Source: Dama dama
Lineage: Eukaryota; Chordata; Mammalia; Artiodactyla; Cervidae
DNA: 64,000 nucleotides
Assembly (NCBI RefSeq): GCF_033118175.1
Contig: NC_083693.1
Coordinates: 29,149,981-29,213,980 of the forward strand
Direction of reading: 5' to 3'
Position 1 is the first letter of the stretch, and each line of letters starts with the position of its first letter. Made by a program: the position numbers and the translations under genes. Positions 40,950 through 52,800 of the stretch are shown here, piece after piece. The notes beneath the pieces were generated by a model. It worked only from the letters and a program-made list of their open reading frames with translations. It was not told the DNA's origin and did no database searches.

Positions 40950-41131
40950 GCGAGAGCTCCCGGGTACCGGAAATAAGCCTCGGGGGGCGGGACCCGTTGC
41001 TCAGGGTAACGGAAGGACGGAAGCTGCAGGTTGAGCGGGTTTTTTGGAACTCCGTGGCTGCGTTGAGGTGGAGGTGACCGGCTAGAGGAGCTTCGCGCGT
41101 TGCAGGGGAGGTGGGACTCAGCTCCCGGGAG
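40950..41131 (+). promoter_or_regulatory. FANCI: FANCI CpG-rich promoter and non-coding exon 1
   Basis: A CpG-dense block without TATA. Visible sites: CCGGAAAT (40967-40974, ETS-type), GGGGCGGG (~40984-40991, Sp1-type), GTTGCTCAGGGTAAC (40996-41010, RFX X-box-like), and CGGAAGGACGGAAG (41010-41023, two more ETS cores). A donor GGGAG/GTAACG at 41131/41132 closes a likely 5' UTR exon whose next partner is the acceptor before 43749. The TSS is not determined. Confidence 0.7.
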
Positions 41132-43748
41132 GTAACGGGTCTGGGAGGACAGGACGGCGCCCCTTCCGAATGGCGTTCTGGCATTTTCCTTGGCCCGAAA
41201 GAGTCAGTGTGCCCTGGTGTCTCCCGTTGCGGCCTTTAGCTTTTCTCGCTCCTTGGGCGGCCTACAGTTGGCCCTCTCGTTAAATTCTTCCTCTCCTTCA
41301 GCGTTCAGCTCCTACGTCTGAGACATTTCTCTAAACCCGTTTCGCCTTTGTAGCTCGGTCACAGCGCACATCCCCAGCTGCCTCGTTTTATAGTTTCTCT
41401 GTGTTTACTTCTCGCTCTCCGAGAAGCCCGGGTGCTAAACCCGCGGCGTCTCCCTTCCGCGGTGCCTCACTAACCTCGGGGCCTCTTGACAAGGAGTCTG
41501 CTATCCGCACCGGGACTTAACAGCCACCTATCTGTGTGCTACTCAATTCTGGTCTTAGGACTAATTTAGCAAATGTATCTGCTGAAATAGAAGGAGTTCA
41601 GCATCTTCCCTTTAGGGCTGGACGTCTCTTTTGGTCCGTATGCCTTTTCTGAATCCTCTACTACCACTCAGCCCCTAATAGAGGGGCTAATCGTAGGTAG
41701 GAGTCCCCAGTAGTGGGTAAAAGCATAGGTTTTGGAGTCTGGAATTGGACAGACTTAGGTTTCAGTTCTACTTCTGCAACTTACTAGCCTTCTAACCGTG
41801 GGGGACGTTCCTTAATTTCTCTGAATCCCAAAAGATCTTCATCTGAATTGGGAGTAATAGCACCGGTCAGAGGACTGGTATGAGGATCAGTATCATTTTT
41901 CCCCGAAATATTTATTGGGCACCTATTACGAGCCAGGTATTGTGCTAAGTCTTGGAGATTCAGTGATAAACAAAACCAGAGATGGCCCGCTGCCCTCCTG
42001 GAGTTTGTGATGGAGTGGGAGATGTAGTTCTTCATCTAAGAAGTATAATGTTAAAAGTGTGGTGATGGTGAGAGATTACAGTTGCCTTGAAAGAATGTAA
42101 TAGGGGAGTGTTTAGACTGAGCTTGTAAAGGAGTGTGGGATTGAGCTGAGACCTGAAGGATTTTTAGGAATTAACAATAAAAAGATCGGTGGGCAGGGGA
42201 TGAAAGAAGGGGTATTTATTTTTATATAAGTTCCAGACAGAAAATCATGTGAAATTGTCTGTGGCAGGAGGAACTTGGGGGTTTGAAGGACTCAGCAGTT
42301 CAGTGTAGCTGGCATATAGAGTGATGAAAGGGAATTAGCATGGACCAGACCTTTATATCCTGACGTCAGGATTTTGGGCTAATAATGGAAAGCCACCAAA
42401 TCATTTTTAAGATGAGGATGAGTCACAAATCTGGTTTGTTGTTTCAAAGACATTTTAGCTGCTGTGTGGGGAATGAGTTAGGAAGCTGTGTAGTAGTTCC
42501 AGTGAGAGATGATGGTGACTTTGGAATAATGTGGCAGTAGTGGATCTCAAAAGTAGACTTGAGAGATGTTTGGGGACACAGGACTTGGTAGTGGCTGTGG
42601 AGGATGAAGGTGAAGTGGTTAAGAATGTTGCCTAGGTTTCTTGTTTCAACAGCTGGGTGGATGATGGTATAATTTAGGGAGATTGAAAACAGCAGGAAAT
42701 ACAGGAAGGGGTTTTCTTTCCACCAGTCTGTGTTGCCCTCTTCTTGTAATACTCCCATAGCTACTCACTACTCACTAAAGCCTATCTGCATAATGTGCTT
42801 CCATTTTACCCTTTCCTTTGCACTCTCCAGAGTCAGCCACCAACACCAGCTTTTGTCACTACTGCTGAAATAGCTCTCAGGAGCCTCTTAGCCTATGCTC
42901 TTCTTTGTTATTCCCTCCCTACTTTAATCTGCGCATTGATGCCATATTTAGTTTCCTCAAACACCGATTCAGTCTTGTCAGATTCTCTTTTACTCCAGAA
43001 CTTTTTGTCACTATTACTTACAGAATAAGGTCTAACTTCCTTAATTCGACGTTTAAGATCTTGCACAGTTTAGCCCCACCCTTTTACTAGCCTTCCTTCT
43101 CACTGCTCCCCGAGTTGAACTCTACCTCAGGCTACGTACTCATTTTCCCCAAGTAAGTTTTTCGGATTCCCTTATGAATGCCTTTGTTGACAATACTTTC
43201 CTTCCCAGTAATGTACCATGTGGTTCTGGTGACTATCTAAATTTAATCTTTACATTCCAGTTCAAGGTTTCCTTTGCTGGGAAGCCTGCTTGATGTTTGA
43301 GCACACATTTATTTCTTAGCCTTGTTAACTTCTCATTTATTTTTATACCATTTAATTGGTATAAATGCATTTGCAGTGCTATTGCTTTATTCATTTATTG
43401 TGTATGTGTAGATAATAGTATATATTTGCAATACTGTTAGATGACAGCTTTGTTTTAGGTAGCATAATGGGTAGATACTAAAAAAAAAAAAAGAAAATGT
43501 GAACAATTGAATTATGAGACCACTTGATTAGACTACAGCTTTCTAATAAGGAAATTCCAGGGGATTCTCCAGATTCTTTGGTTTGGCTAAGAATCACCTA
43601 CTCCTACAGTTGGTAGTCCCTAGCCTGTTGAGTACCCATTGTGTACATAACATGTTTGAAATACTCAGTTAACAAGTAGAGAAGGGAAAAAATCAAATTT
43701 GTTTACTTTTGGTAGTTTCATCCAGCTCTTGACATTTTTCCTTTTCAG
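41132..43748 (+). other. FANCI intron 1
   Basis: CpG richness continues to ~41480, then MIR-like sequence near 41720-41870 (AGACTTAGGTTTCAGTTCTA) and unique-looking DNA. No gene is seen. Confidence 0.55.
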
Positions 43749-43851
43749 TTCCTTGCTGTGTGCAACAATGGACCAGAAAATTTTATCTCTAGCAGCAGAA
43801 AAAACAGCAGATGGCCTACAGGAATTTCTTCAAACCCTGAAAGAAGATGAT
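43749..43851 (+). CDS. FANCI: FANCI first coding exon
   Basis: Acceptor TTTTCAG, 19 untranslated bases, ATG at 43768 in AACAATGG, then 28 codons ending LKEDD. Donor GTGAGT. Confidence 0.94.
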
Positions 43852-46800
43852 GTGAGTATTGGGAAGCAAGTTCTGCCAAAAGCAGATGCCAGGCATGATG
43901 ACAGATGCAAGGGACATGTTAGAATTAATTCTGCCACTTCATCTATCCCCCACTCTCCTTAGAAGACAAGGGTTTATTTGATAACAACTCATAGATGTAA
44001 AGAAATGGGGGAGAGGAAGAGACATGGACTACTTAAGGGCATTTCTGTACATTTATACAACTGTATAATTTCTTGGGAACATACAGTTTAATGAAATCGA
44101 CCCAGTTTGAGATGGAGTGCTTAAACAGATCAATTTTCATAAAAGAAAAAAAGTTAGGAGTTATACTGCAACAAAAATTACCAGGCCCAGATAGTTTTGC
44201 AGGAGGCTTCTACCAAACCTTTAGAGATCAGAGATAAGAGCTAGATAGTCCCAGTGCTACACAAGTTGTTTTAGAGCATATATATTACATAATGTATGTA
44301 CATACATAAGGAAAGCTTCGAAGTGCTTTTTATAAAATATAACATTGATGCCCTAAACCTGATAAAGACAGCTTGAAGGGGCTTCCGTTGGTGAAATGTG
44401 AGCATCAAAATAATCAAGTTCAGTTATGAATTATAAACCACTAAAATATAAAGAAATCTGTGAGTCCATATTGATAATAAAAATAAATAAATGGTGAGAA
44501 AGGTTCTTGCTTACCATAAAGTTAGAAAATCGTCATTTGGCAACAATCATGATCAACATTGGATCAGGCAGAAGCAGCAGTGGATGCTAAATCCAGGGAG
44601 AAGTTTTTTGAACTTTTTATTTTGAACTGATTTTAGACTTACAGAAAAGTTGTAAAAATAGTAGAGTTTCCATACACTTCTCTCCCCAATGTTAACATCT
44701 TACATAATAATTTCAGTAAAATTTTACGAACCAGGAAGTTAATATTTGTACACCACCTTCAGTGAGACTAAAGACTATTTGAACCCTACCTGGTAGTTTT
44801 TTCACTGATACCCACTTTTTTTATGTTCCAGAATCCTACTCAGGATCCTACACTGCACTTAATTGTTATTTTCCCCTGATTTTCTGCAATCTGCAACCGC
44901 TCCTCAGTCTTTCTCTGTCTTTTGAGACCACTGAAGAAGTTTTGATCCATCATTTTGCTGAATGTCTGATGTGTCTCATGATTGGACTCAAGACATGCAT
45001 CCTTAGCAAAAAGACCACAGAAATGGCTCCATGCCTTTTCACTGTGTGTCATATCATTGGGCTTGTGATATGTCATACCTGGTGATGCTGACTTTGAGAA
45101 CCTGATATCAGAGGTTGCTGCTGGGCTTTTTCATTATATAAGAGAAAGTTAGATGAGGAACACGATACTTGCATAGTCTTAAAGTTTCTTCCACAAACTG
45201 CATACTGGTTGCAAAGGGAGGGAAAAAAATAATTATAAAGTGGGAAAATAAGGCAACACATTTGACTGGGTGATCAGACTCATACTACCAGTGAAGGACA
45301 GATGGTGTCACATGCCTCCAGGTGTGATACTCCAAGAAGGACACAATATCACTTGTATTCTGGCCAAGAATGCATAAACTCAGTCTAATCATGAGGAAGC
45401 ATCAGACAACAGAAAATGAGGACTGTCCTGTCTTATAAAAATCTATTTTGAAAAAAAAAAAATCTATTTTGATGGTGCCATTAACTTGGTAGTTCCAGTC
45501 TGTCCACTAAAAGAAAAATTTTAAGCTTTTCAACGTAACGAGGATACTTAACCTTACCTGGAGCTTTTCTGGTGGCTCAGACGGTAAAGAATCTGCCTGC
45601 AGTGCAGGAGACCTGGATTCAGTCTCTCGGTGGGGAAGATCCCCTGGAGCTGGGAATGGCTAACCCACTCTAATATTCTTGCCTAAGGGAATCCCATGGA
45701 CAGAAGACCCTGACAGGCTGCAGTCCATGGGGTCGCAAAGAGTTGGACATGACTGAGTGTCTAATACACACTTGGTTTACTTTTGCATTTTAAAATGCAG
45801 TAAAAAGAGAACTGAATAAGGTCAAAAACTAAGACCGCAGATCATGTAACTAGAGGGAGGAAGACGAAATAGGAGTAGAGGACAGAAGGAGTGGAAGAGA
45901 GCTAACATTTGTTGAGAGCCTGCTGTGCCCTAGACCTGTACAGGGTCCTCTGCCTGTCATCTAATATAATCCTTCTAACAGTGCTTTGAGGCAGGAAGTA
46001 GACACACATAACAGAGGTTAAATAACTTGACGTTATAAAGCTAATATATGACAAAGCGAGGATTCATATCTGGGTCTTCTGATTCTGGGGCCAGTTTTTT
46101 TCCCTGTATGCCACTTTGCCTTCTCTTAAAACTGAATTTTTTCAAGAAGAGTCAGGGTTTCTCAGCCTTGGCACTGTGTATACTTTAGAGTGGATAATTC
46201 TTTATTGAGAGAGGTTGTCTTATGCATTGTAGGTTGTTTAATAGCATCCCTGGCCTACACCCATTAGGTGACTGCACCCTTCCGGTTATAACAACTAAAA
46301 ATGTCTCCAGACTTTGCCCTGTATACCCTGCCTGGGGTGGGGGTGAGGGGGTAACCCCTGGTTGGGAACCTCTCCTCTGAGGGTTATGTCAAGGGCTATT
46401 GGAGGTTCCAGGCGGAGCAGTCAGTTATTTCCTTATTAGGTATATAAGAAGGGAGAGATGAACTCCAGTCAGAAAGAGCAGGCACATGTAGAAAAGATCA
46501 AATTCAGTATTGTATTGGTTTTGGCCTCTGTGATAGTCCTTTAGGTCTGGATATTATCAACCTCATCTCAGTTTTTGCTGGCTGCTGCTGCTTAATCACT
46601 GAATGTTTGTGCTTTTTTTATCTTTACATTTTCTCCCTGGATGATCTTACATGTTCCCATTGACCTCTTTCCACTCTGAGCTCTACTTTGGCATATCCAG
46701 TTATCAACTTGACATTACCACTTGGATATCTTAGGAATAGTAGTTCTGAGCCCCACATCAGATCTGCTAAATCAGAAACTGCAAGTGGAGGTCTCTGTTT

Positions 46801-49800
46801 TAACAATCCCTCTGAAAGATTTAGATGCTTGCTTAATCCCTAATTTTCACCATGTCAGTAAATGGTGTCACCATCTACTCAGTTAGTTGCATAAGCCAGA
46901 AATTTTGAATTCTCCTTGATTTCTCTTTTTCCTTTATCACCACAGCCATTTCACTTCTAAATCATGAGGAAATCTGTCTTTGTCTTAGTCCATTCAGGCT
47001 GCTGTAACAAAATACAGTAGACTGGGTGACTTATAACAACAATTATTTCTCATAGTTCTGGAAACCAAAAGTCCTGGACGATGGTTCCAGTGTGGTCAAG
47101 TGAGCGCCCTCTTCTGGGTTTCAGGCTTCATATTGTACCTTCATATGGTAGAAGGAACCTGGGAGCTCTGTGGGATCTCTCATAAGAGCCCTAATCCCAT
47201 TTGTGGGAGTTCTGTCCTTATACCTATTCACCTCGCCAAGTCTCCACATCCAAATACCATTATAATGGGTCTGAAGAGTCCAACACATGAATTTTGGGGG
47301 ACATAAACATTCAGACCATAGTAAAGCCCTCCTGATCAAGCTCTCAAATATATCTTCAGTGTACCGATTTTCAAATTAAGATGGGGTTATATCCCAATAA
47401 ACCCATTTTAAGTTGAAAATATTATACATTGAAAAATACCGTAAACCGGAAATGCATTTAACACACCTACCAAACTTCGTAGCCTACCCTTACTTTCAGT
47501 ATGCCGAGAATACCTACATTAGTCTTCAGTTGGGTAAAATCGTCCAACAGCCTGTTTTTTAATAAAGTCTTGAATATCTCATGTAATTTATTGAATACTA
47601 TTCTGAAAGTGAAATATTGAATGGTTGCATGGGTGCAGAATGGTTGTACGTGTACTTGTTGTTTATCCTTGTGATCCCAAAGCTGATCACTAGCCCAGGA
47701 AAGGATAAAAATTTGAAATATAATATGTACTGAATGTGTATCACTTTTGCACCACCGTAAAGTTGAAAAATCATCAGTTCATCCATTGTTTTAAGTTGGG
47801 GACCATCTGTACTTCATCTTACAAAGTATTACAAACTGCAGTAGCTACTTATTTTTACAGTTCTGAGGACTAGAAGTCCAAAATCACAGTGTTGGCATTG
47901 TTGGTTCCTACTATGGCTGTGATTATCCATTTCATGCCTCTCGCCTAGCTTCTGGTCGATTGCTGACAATCTTTGACATTCCTGGCCTTGTGTCACCTAC
48001 ACATGGTCTCTGCCTTCATCTTCACATAGCATTCTTGCTGTGTATGTGTTTCTGTCCCAAGTTTGCCATTCTTCTAAGGACATTAGTCATATTGGATTAG
48101 GGCCTACCCATATGACCTCACCTTAACTAATTACATCTACAATGACCCTGTTTCCAAATAAAATCACATTCTGAGGTGCTGGGGATTCGAACTTAAACAT
48201 GAATTTTGGAGGGGAACACAGTTCAACTCATGACTTCTGATTACGTCAGTGTAGTCCATTATCTCTCTCTTGATCACTGTAGCAATCTCCTAACATATTT
48301 CTATTTCACTTTTAAACCCTTCCACAGTGTATTTTCTACCACAGTAGAGAGACTGATTTTTTTTTAAACATCTATCATGTCCCTCTCTTCTCTTTAGTTA
48401 CTTCTATTGCACTTAGACAAAAATCTGAACTTCCTACCATGGCCTACAAGATTCTTATCATCTGATTCTCTCGAAATTCATTTTGTGCCACTCTTCCTTA
48501 CTACTTTTCATCCAAATTGGTCTTTTAAATTTTTTTTTCAGGCCATCCAACTTGCCAGACTTCTTGCTCCTTCAGGACTTTTGCGTGTAACAATACCTTC
48601 ATCTGAAATGTCTTCCTTTTCCCACTTTGCATAACCAGCTTTTTCTCATCCTCTAATTCTCTATATGGAAATGTCCTCCGCCTCAGAGACGCTTTCTCCC
48701 TGACTACTGTAGCTGAAGTTGCCTCCCTTTCCTCAATTATTGTTTTTTTCAGTCTTTTCAACCATTTCTTTTTCTGATTTTTTTCCTGTTATCCTTTTTC
48801 CTTCTATCCTACTGTAAACTGAGTCAGACTATCATGTCGGTCTTGTTCATTCTTGTATACCTAATGCCGAGGAAAAAGAAAATATTCAAAGAGTATTTGC
48901 TGAATGAATGTATATCCCCAAGAACATAGCTCAATACCTAGTGCTGATTAAATATTTAATAAATGTTTGTAGAATGAACGTATGAATAAATTTCATCTTG
49001 ACGGCCCAGTATCATCTTACGATCCACCCTGCTATAATGTGAATACATATGTTATTTTTGATGCCTGGAATTTCTGAAAGATATGATCCTGACAGATGAG
49101 CGTTTTTCATATTGGGAGTTTAGGTCGTTCAAATAGGGAAATTGTTGCCAGACTTGTACCTTTTCCTTTCTTTTTTTGTAGCTCACTAACCTCCTTCAGA
49201 ATCAGGCAGTGAAAGGAAAAACTGCCGGAGCACTGCTGAAAGCCATCTTCAAAGGTAATGATAATGCCACTTCTCTCTCTGGGTTCACTGGTATGTTTGT
49301 TTACTTTTGGCTCCTATTGCTATTTTTCGTATTGCTTGAAGCACCACTGAAACTTTTCTGTTTTGGGGATTTCACAGAATCAATAGCACTGTCTTGTGGA
49401 CTTAAATAATTCTTCTAAGGCAGGTAGAAGTGGCTATCTGAGATGTATTGCTAGTTTTGGAACCTGGAAAGGATGTACTTCATAAAATACGGTTTGGTTT
49501 ACTTGTGCTTTTTAAGCTTATGGAGAATGGCAATAGTTAATATTTAATCTGTATTTAACAAGAGGCTAGGGAGCTCTGAGTTAACGAAATGGAGTATCTT
49601 AGTTGACTTATTTAGAGATGCTTAATTCCCAGTGGGGCATATTTGTTTCCGTATCTTGAACAAGGGCCAGTTTTATATTGTTGCAGATTGTAACTCACAG
49701 TCATTCTGTAAATTGTAGTAGAATAAAATTCTATAAGCACAAATTAAAAGTGGCTTTAGACCCTTAGCAGGTTATTTTAACTTGGTTTATTTTTCTTACC

Positions 49801-52800
49801 CCCTCAAGTAATTGGGTCTTGCCTTGCAAGGTTTCAAAAACACATATTTAAAATTTGGAAACTTTTTAAATGACTGTTTTGTAGAAATATCAGAGACCAG
49901 GAAGTAATGGAGAATCAGGAGCTGCTGCCTATGTATACTAAGTGAAAGTAATAAGAGTAAAACTGGGAACAGATCATCATGGCTCCCACTTCTGTAACTA
50001 ACCTTATTTTTACCTTATTTAAAATCATAGATTTGGAAATCCAATTTCAAAGTAGCATGAATTACTGAGTATTTATGGAAACTGCCTCATAACTATTTTA
50101 ATCCTATTAAATCAGTTCTGTGAAGGACCAATAGTTAGCTAATGATGACGTTTTAAAAAATTGATATAATCCATGTACTAAAAAATTCACCCTTTTAAAG
50201 TATACATTATTTTATTGAGATGTAATTGACATCATAAAATTCACCCACTTAATATATCTATTTAGTGGCTTTTAATATGTTCACCAAGATGCACACCTGT
50301 CACAATTTTCGAGTATTTTTATTATCCCTGAAAGAAACTTTACCTTCCTTAGCTGTCACCTTCCTAAATTCCTGATCGACTCCAGACCTAAGAAACCACT
50401 TATCTGCTTTCTGTCTATAGATTTGCCTATTCTGGCTATTTCATAAAAGTGAAATCATACTATATGTGTCCTTTGTGACTGGCTTCTTTTACTTCCCGTA
50501 AGGTTACTAAGATTCACCCGTGTTGTAACCTGTATCAGTATGTCATTTCTTTTTATTTGTTGAATAATATTCCATTATCTGAATAGATCATACTTTTCCA
50601 TTCATGAATGGGTGGACATTTAGGTTATCTCCACTTTTTAACAATTATGAATACTGCTACAAATTTTTGTATAAACACATTTTCATTTCTGTTTGGTAAA
50701 TATTTAAGAGTAGAATTGCTAGGTCATATCGGACACGACTGAAGCGACTTAGCAGCAGCAGCAGCATGGTGACTCAATGTTTAAGTGTTTGAGGACTGAT
50801 GAGCTGTTTTCCCAAAGCTGCTACATCATGTTTCCATCAGTATTGAATAAGGATTCCCATTTCCCACATCCTTTGTCAACACTTGTTATTGTCTTTTTCA
50901 TTCTATCCACTCTGGTGAGTGTGAAGTGGTATCTAATTGTGGGTTTGATTTGCATTTCGCTGACGGCTAATGATATTGAATATCTCTTCTTGTGCTTCCT
51001 GACCAATTTGTATGTCTTTGGAGAAATCTGTGTTCAAATTATTTGACCTTTTAAAAATTGGATTGTCTTTTTATTACTGAGTTGTAGTATTTAAATATTC
51101 TAGATATAAGTCCCTTATTAGATGTATGAATCACAAAGTTTTTCTTCCATTTTAGGTTCTTTTCATTTTTTTAATGTATCTTTTGATGCACGAAGCTTTA
51201 AATTTTGATGTCTGCTTAATTTTTTGTAGCTTTTGCTTTTGGATTTTTGTCTAAAAGATCATTGCTTAATCCAAAGTTACAAAGATTTATACCTATGTTT
51301 TCTTCTCAAGATTATAATCTTAGCTTTTACATTTATAAATTTGATCTATTTTTGAGTTAACTTTTGTATATGATGTGAGGTAGGAGTCCAGCTTCATTTT
51401 TCCCCCATTTTTTTCCCTTCTTTTTAAAAATATTTATTTATTTATCTGGCTATGCTATGTCTTGGTTGCAGCATGTGGGATCTAGTTCCCTAACCGGGGA
51501 TTGAACCTAGGCCGCCTGCATTGGGAGCACAGAGTCTTAGCCACTGGACCACCAGGGAAATCTCTTTTCCCATTTTCAATAGTACCTTTATTGAGAATCA
51601 GTTGCCCATAAATGGTAGTTTATTTTTGGATTCATAGTTGTATTCCCTTGATCTACATGTCTCTCCTTGTGTCAGCACCACACTGTCTTGATTAGAATAG
51701 CTTTGTGGTAAGCTTTAAAATTGCTAAGTGTGAGTCCTCCACTGTTTCCTTTTTTAGAAGTAGTTTGGATATTCTGGGTCCCTTGAGTTCTCATATGAAT
51801 GTTAAGATTAGCTTGTCAATTTCTGCAAAAATGGAAACTGGGTTTTTGATAGGGGTTATGTTGAATCTATCTGTGGAAAGTATTGCTATCTTTATATGTC
51901 TTCCACTAATAAATATGGTATATCTTTCCATTTACTTAGGTTCTTTTTCATTTCTTTCAACAATATTTTGTACTTTTCAGAGTATAAGTGTTGCACTACT
52001 TTTATTAAATCTATTCTGAAGTATTTTATTCTTTGGATGTGATTGTAAATGAAATTGTTTTCTTAATTTAATCTTCTCATTGTTCGCTGCTAGTATATAG
52101 AAACACAGTAGATGAGTATATTGATCTCATATCTTGCAACCTTCCTGGACTTGTTTATTAGTTCTAATAGTTTCTTTTTTGTGGATCCCTTATAAACAAA
52201 ATTATGTCATCTTCAAATAGATTACTTCTTTCTCAATCTAGATGCCTTTTTTATTTTTCTAACCTAGTTACCTCAGTTGGAACCTCCAGTACAATATTGA
52301 ATAGAAATGATGAGAGTGAACATCCTTGTTTTTTCCCTGATTTCAGGGGGAAATCTTTCAGTTTTTTATTAGTAAGTATGATGTTAACTGTGGGTTTTCA
52401 TGGATGCCCTTTATCAGGTTAAGGAGTTTTCCTTCTATTCCTAGTTTTTTGAGTGTTTTTTTTAAATCATGAAACAGTACTGAAATTTTCAAATGCTTTC
52501 TCTGTATCTGCTGAGGTGACCATGTGACTTTTATCCTTTATTCTATTTATGTGGTATATGAAATTGATTTTCATACATTGAACCAGTATTGTGTTATTAG
52601 GTTAAATCCAGTTTGGTTAGAGAGTACAATCTTTGTTTTATATTGCTGAATTTAGTTTGCTGATATTTTGTTGAGGATTTTTGCATCTGTAGTCACAAGG
52701 AATATCGTTCATGTCTTTGTCTGAGTATGTTTGTCTGGTTTTGGTATAAAGGTAATATTGACCTCATAGACATCAGTTTGGAAATGTTACCTTCTCTTAT

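Larger units (their letters stand above)
31800..40950. other. RLBP1-FANCI intergenic region
   Basis: About 9 kb with no supportable gene. It is dominated by SINEs, two antisense L1 3' ends, two MaLR-like LTRs and BovB ends, listed separately. 37.8-38.8 kb and 39.1-39.8 kb look unique. Confidence 0.65.
43852..49181 (+). other. FANCI intron after first coding exon
   Basis: Contains probable old L1 3' sequence (44590-45100), a Bov-tA SINE (45562-45768), MIR-like sequence (45895-46110), a hAT MITE (46150-46375), two MaLR-like LTRs and a DNA-transposon piece between 46985 and 48235. The remainder is AT-rich and unremarkable. Confidence 0.6.
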
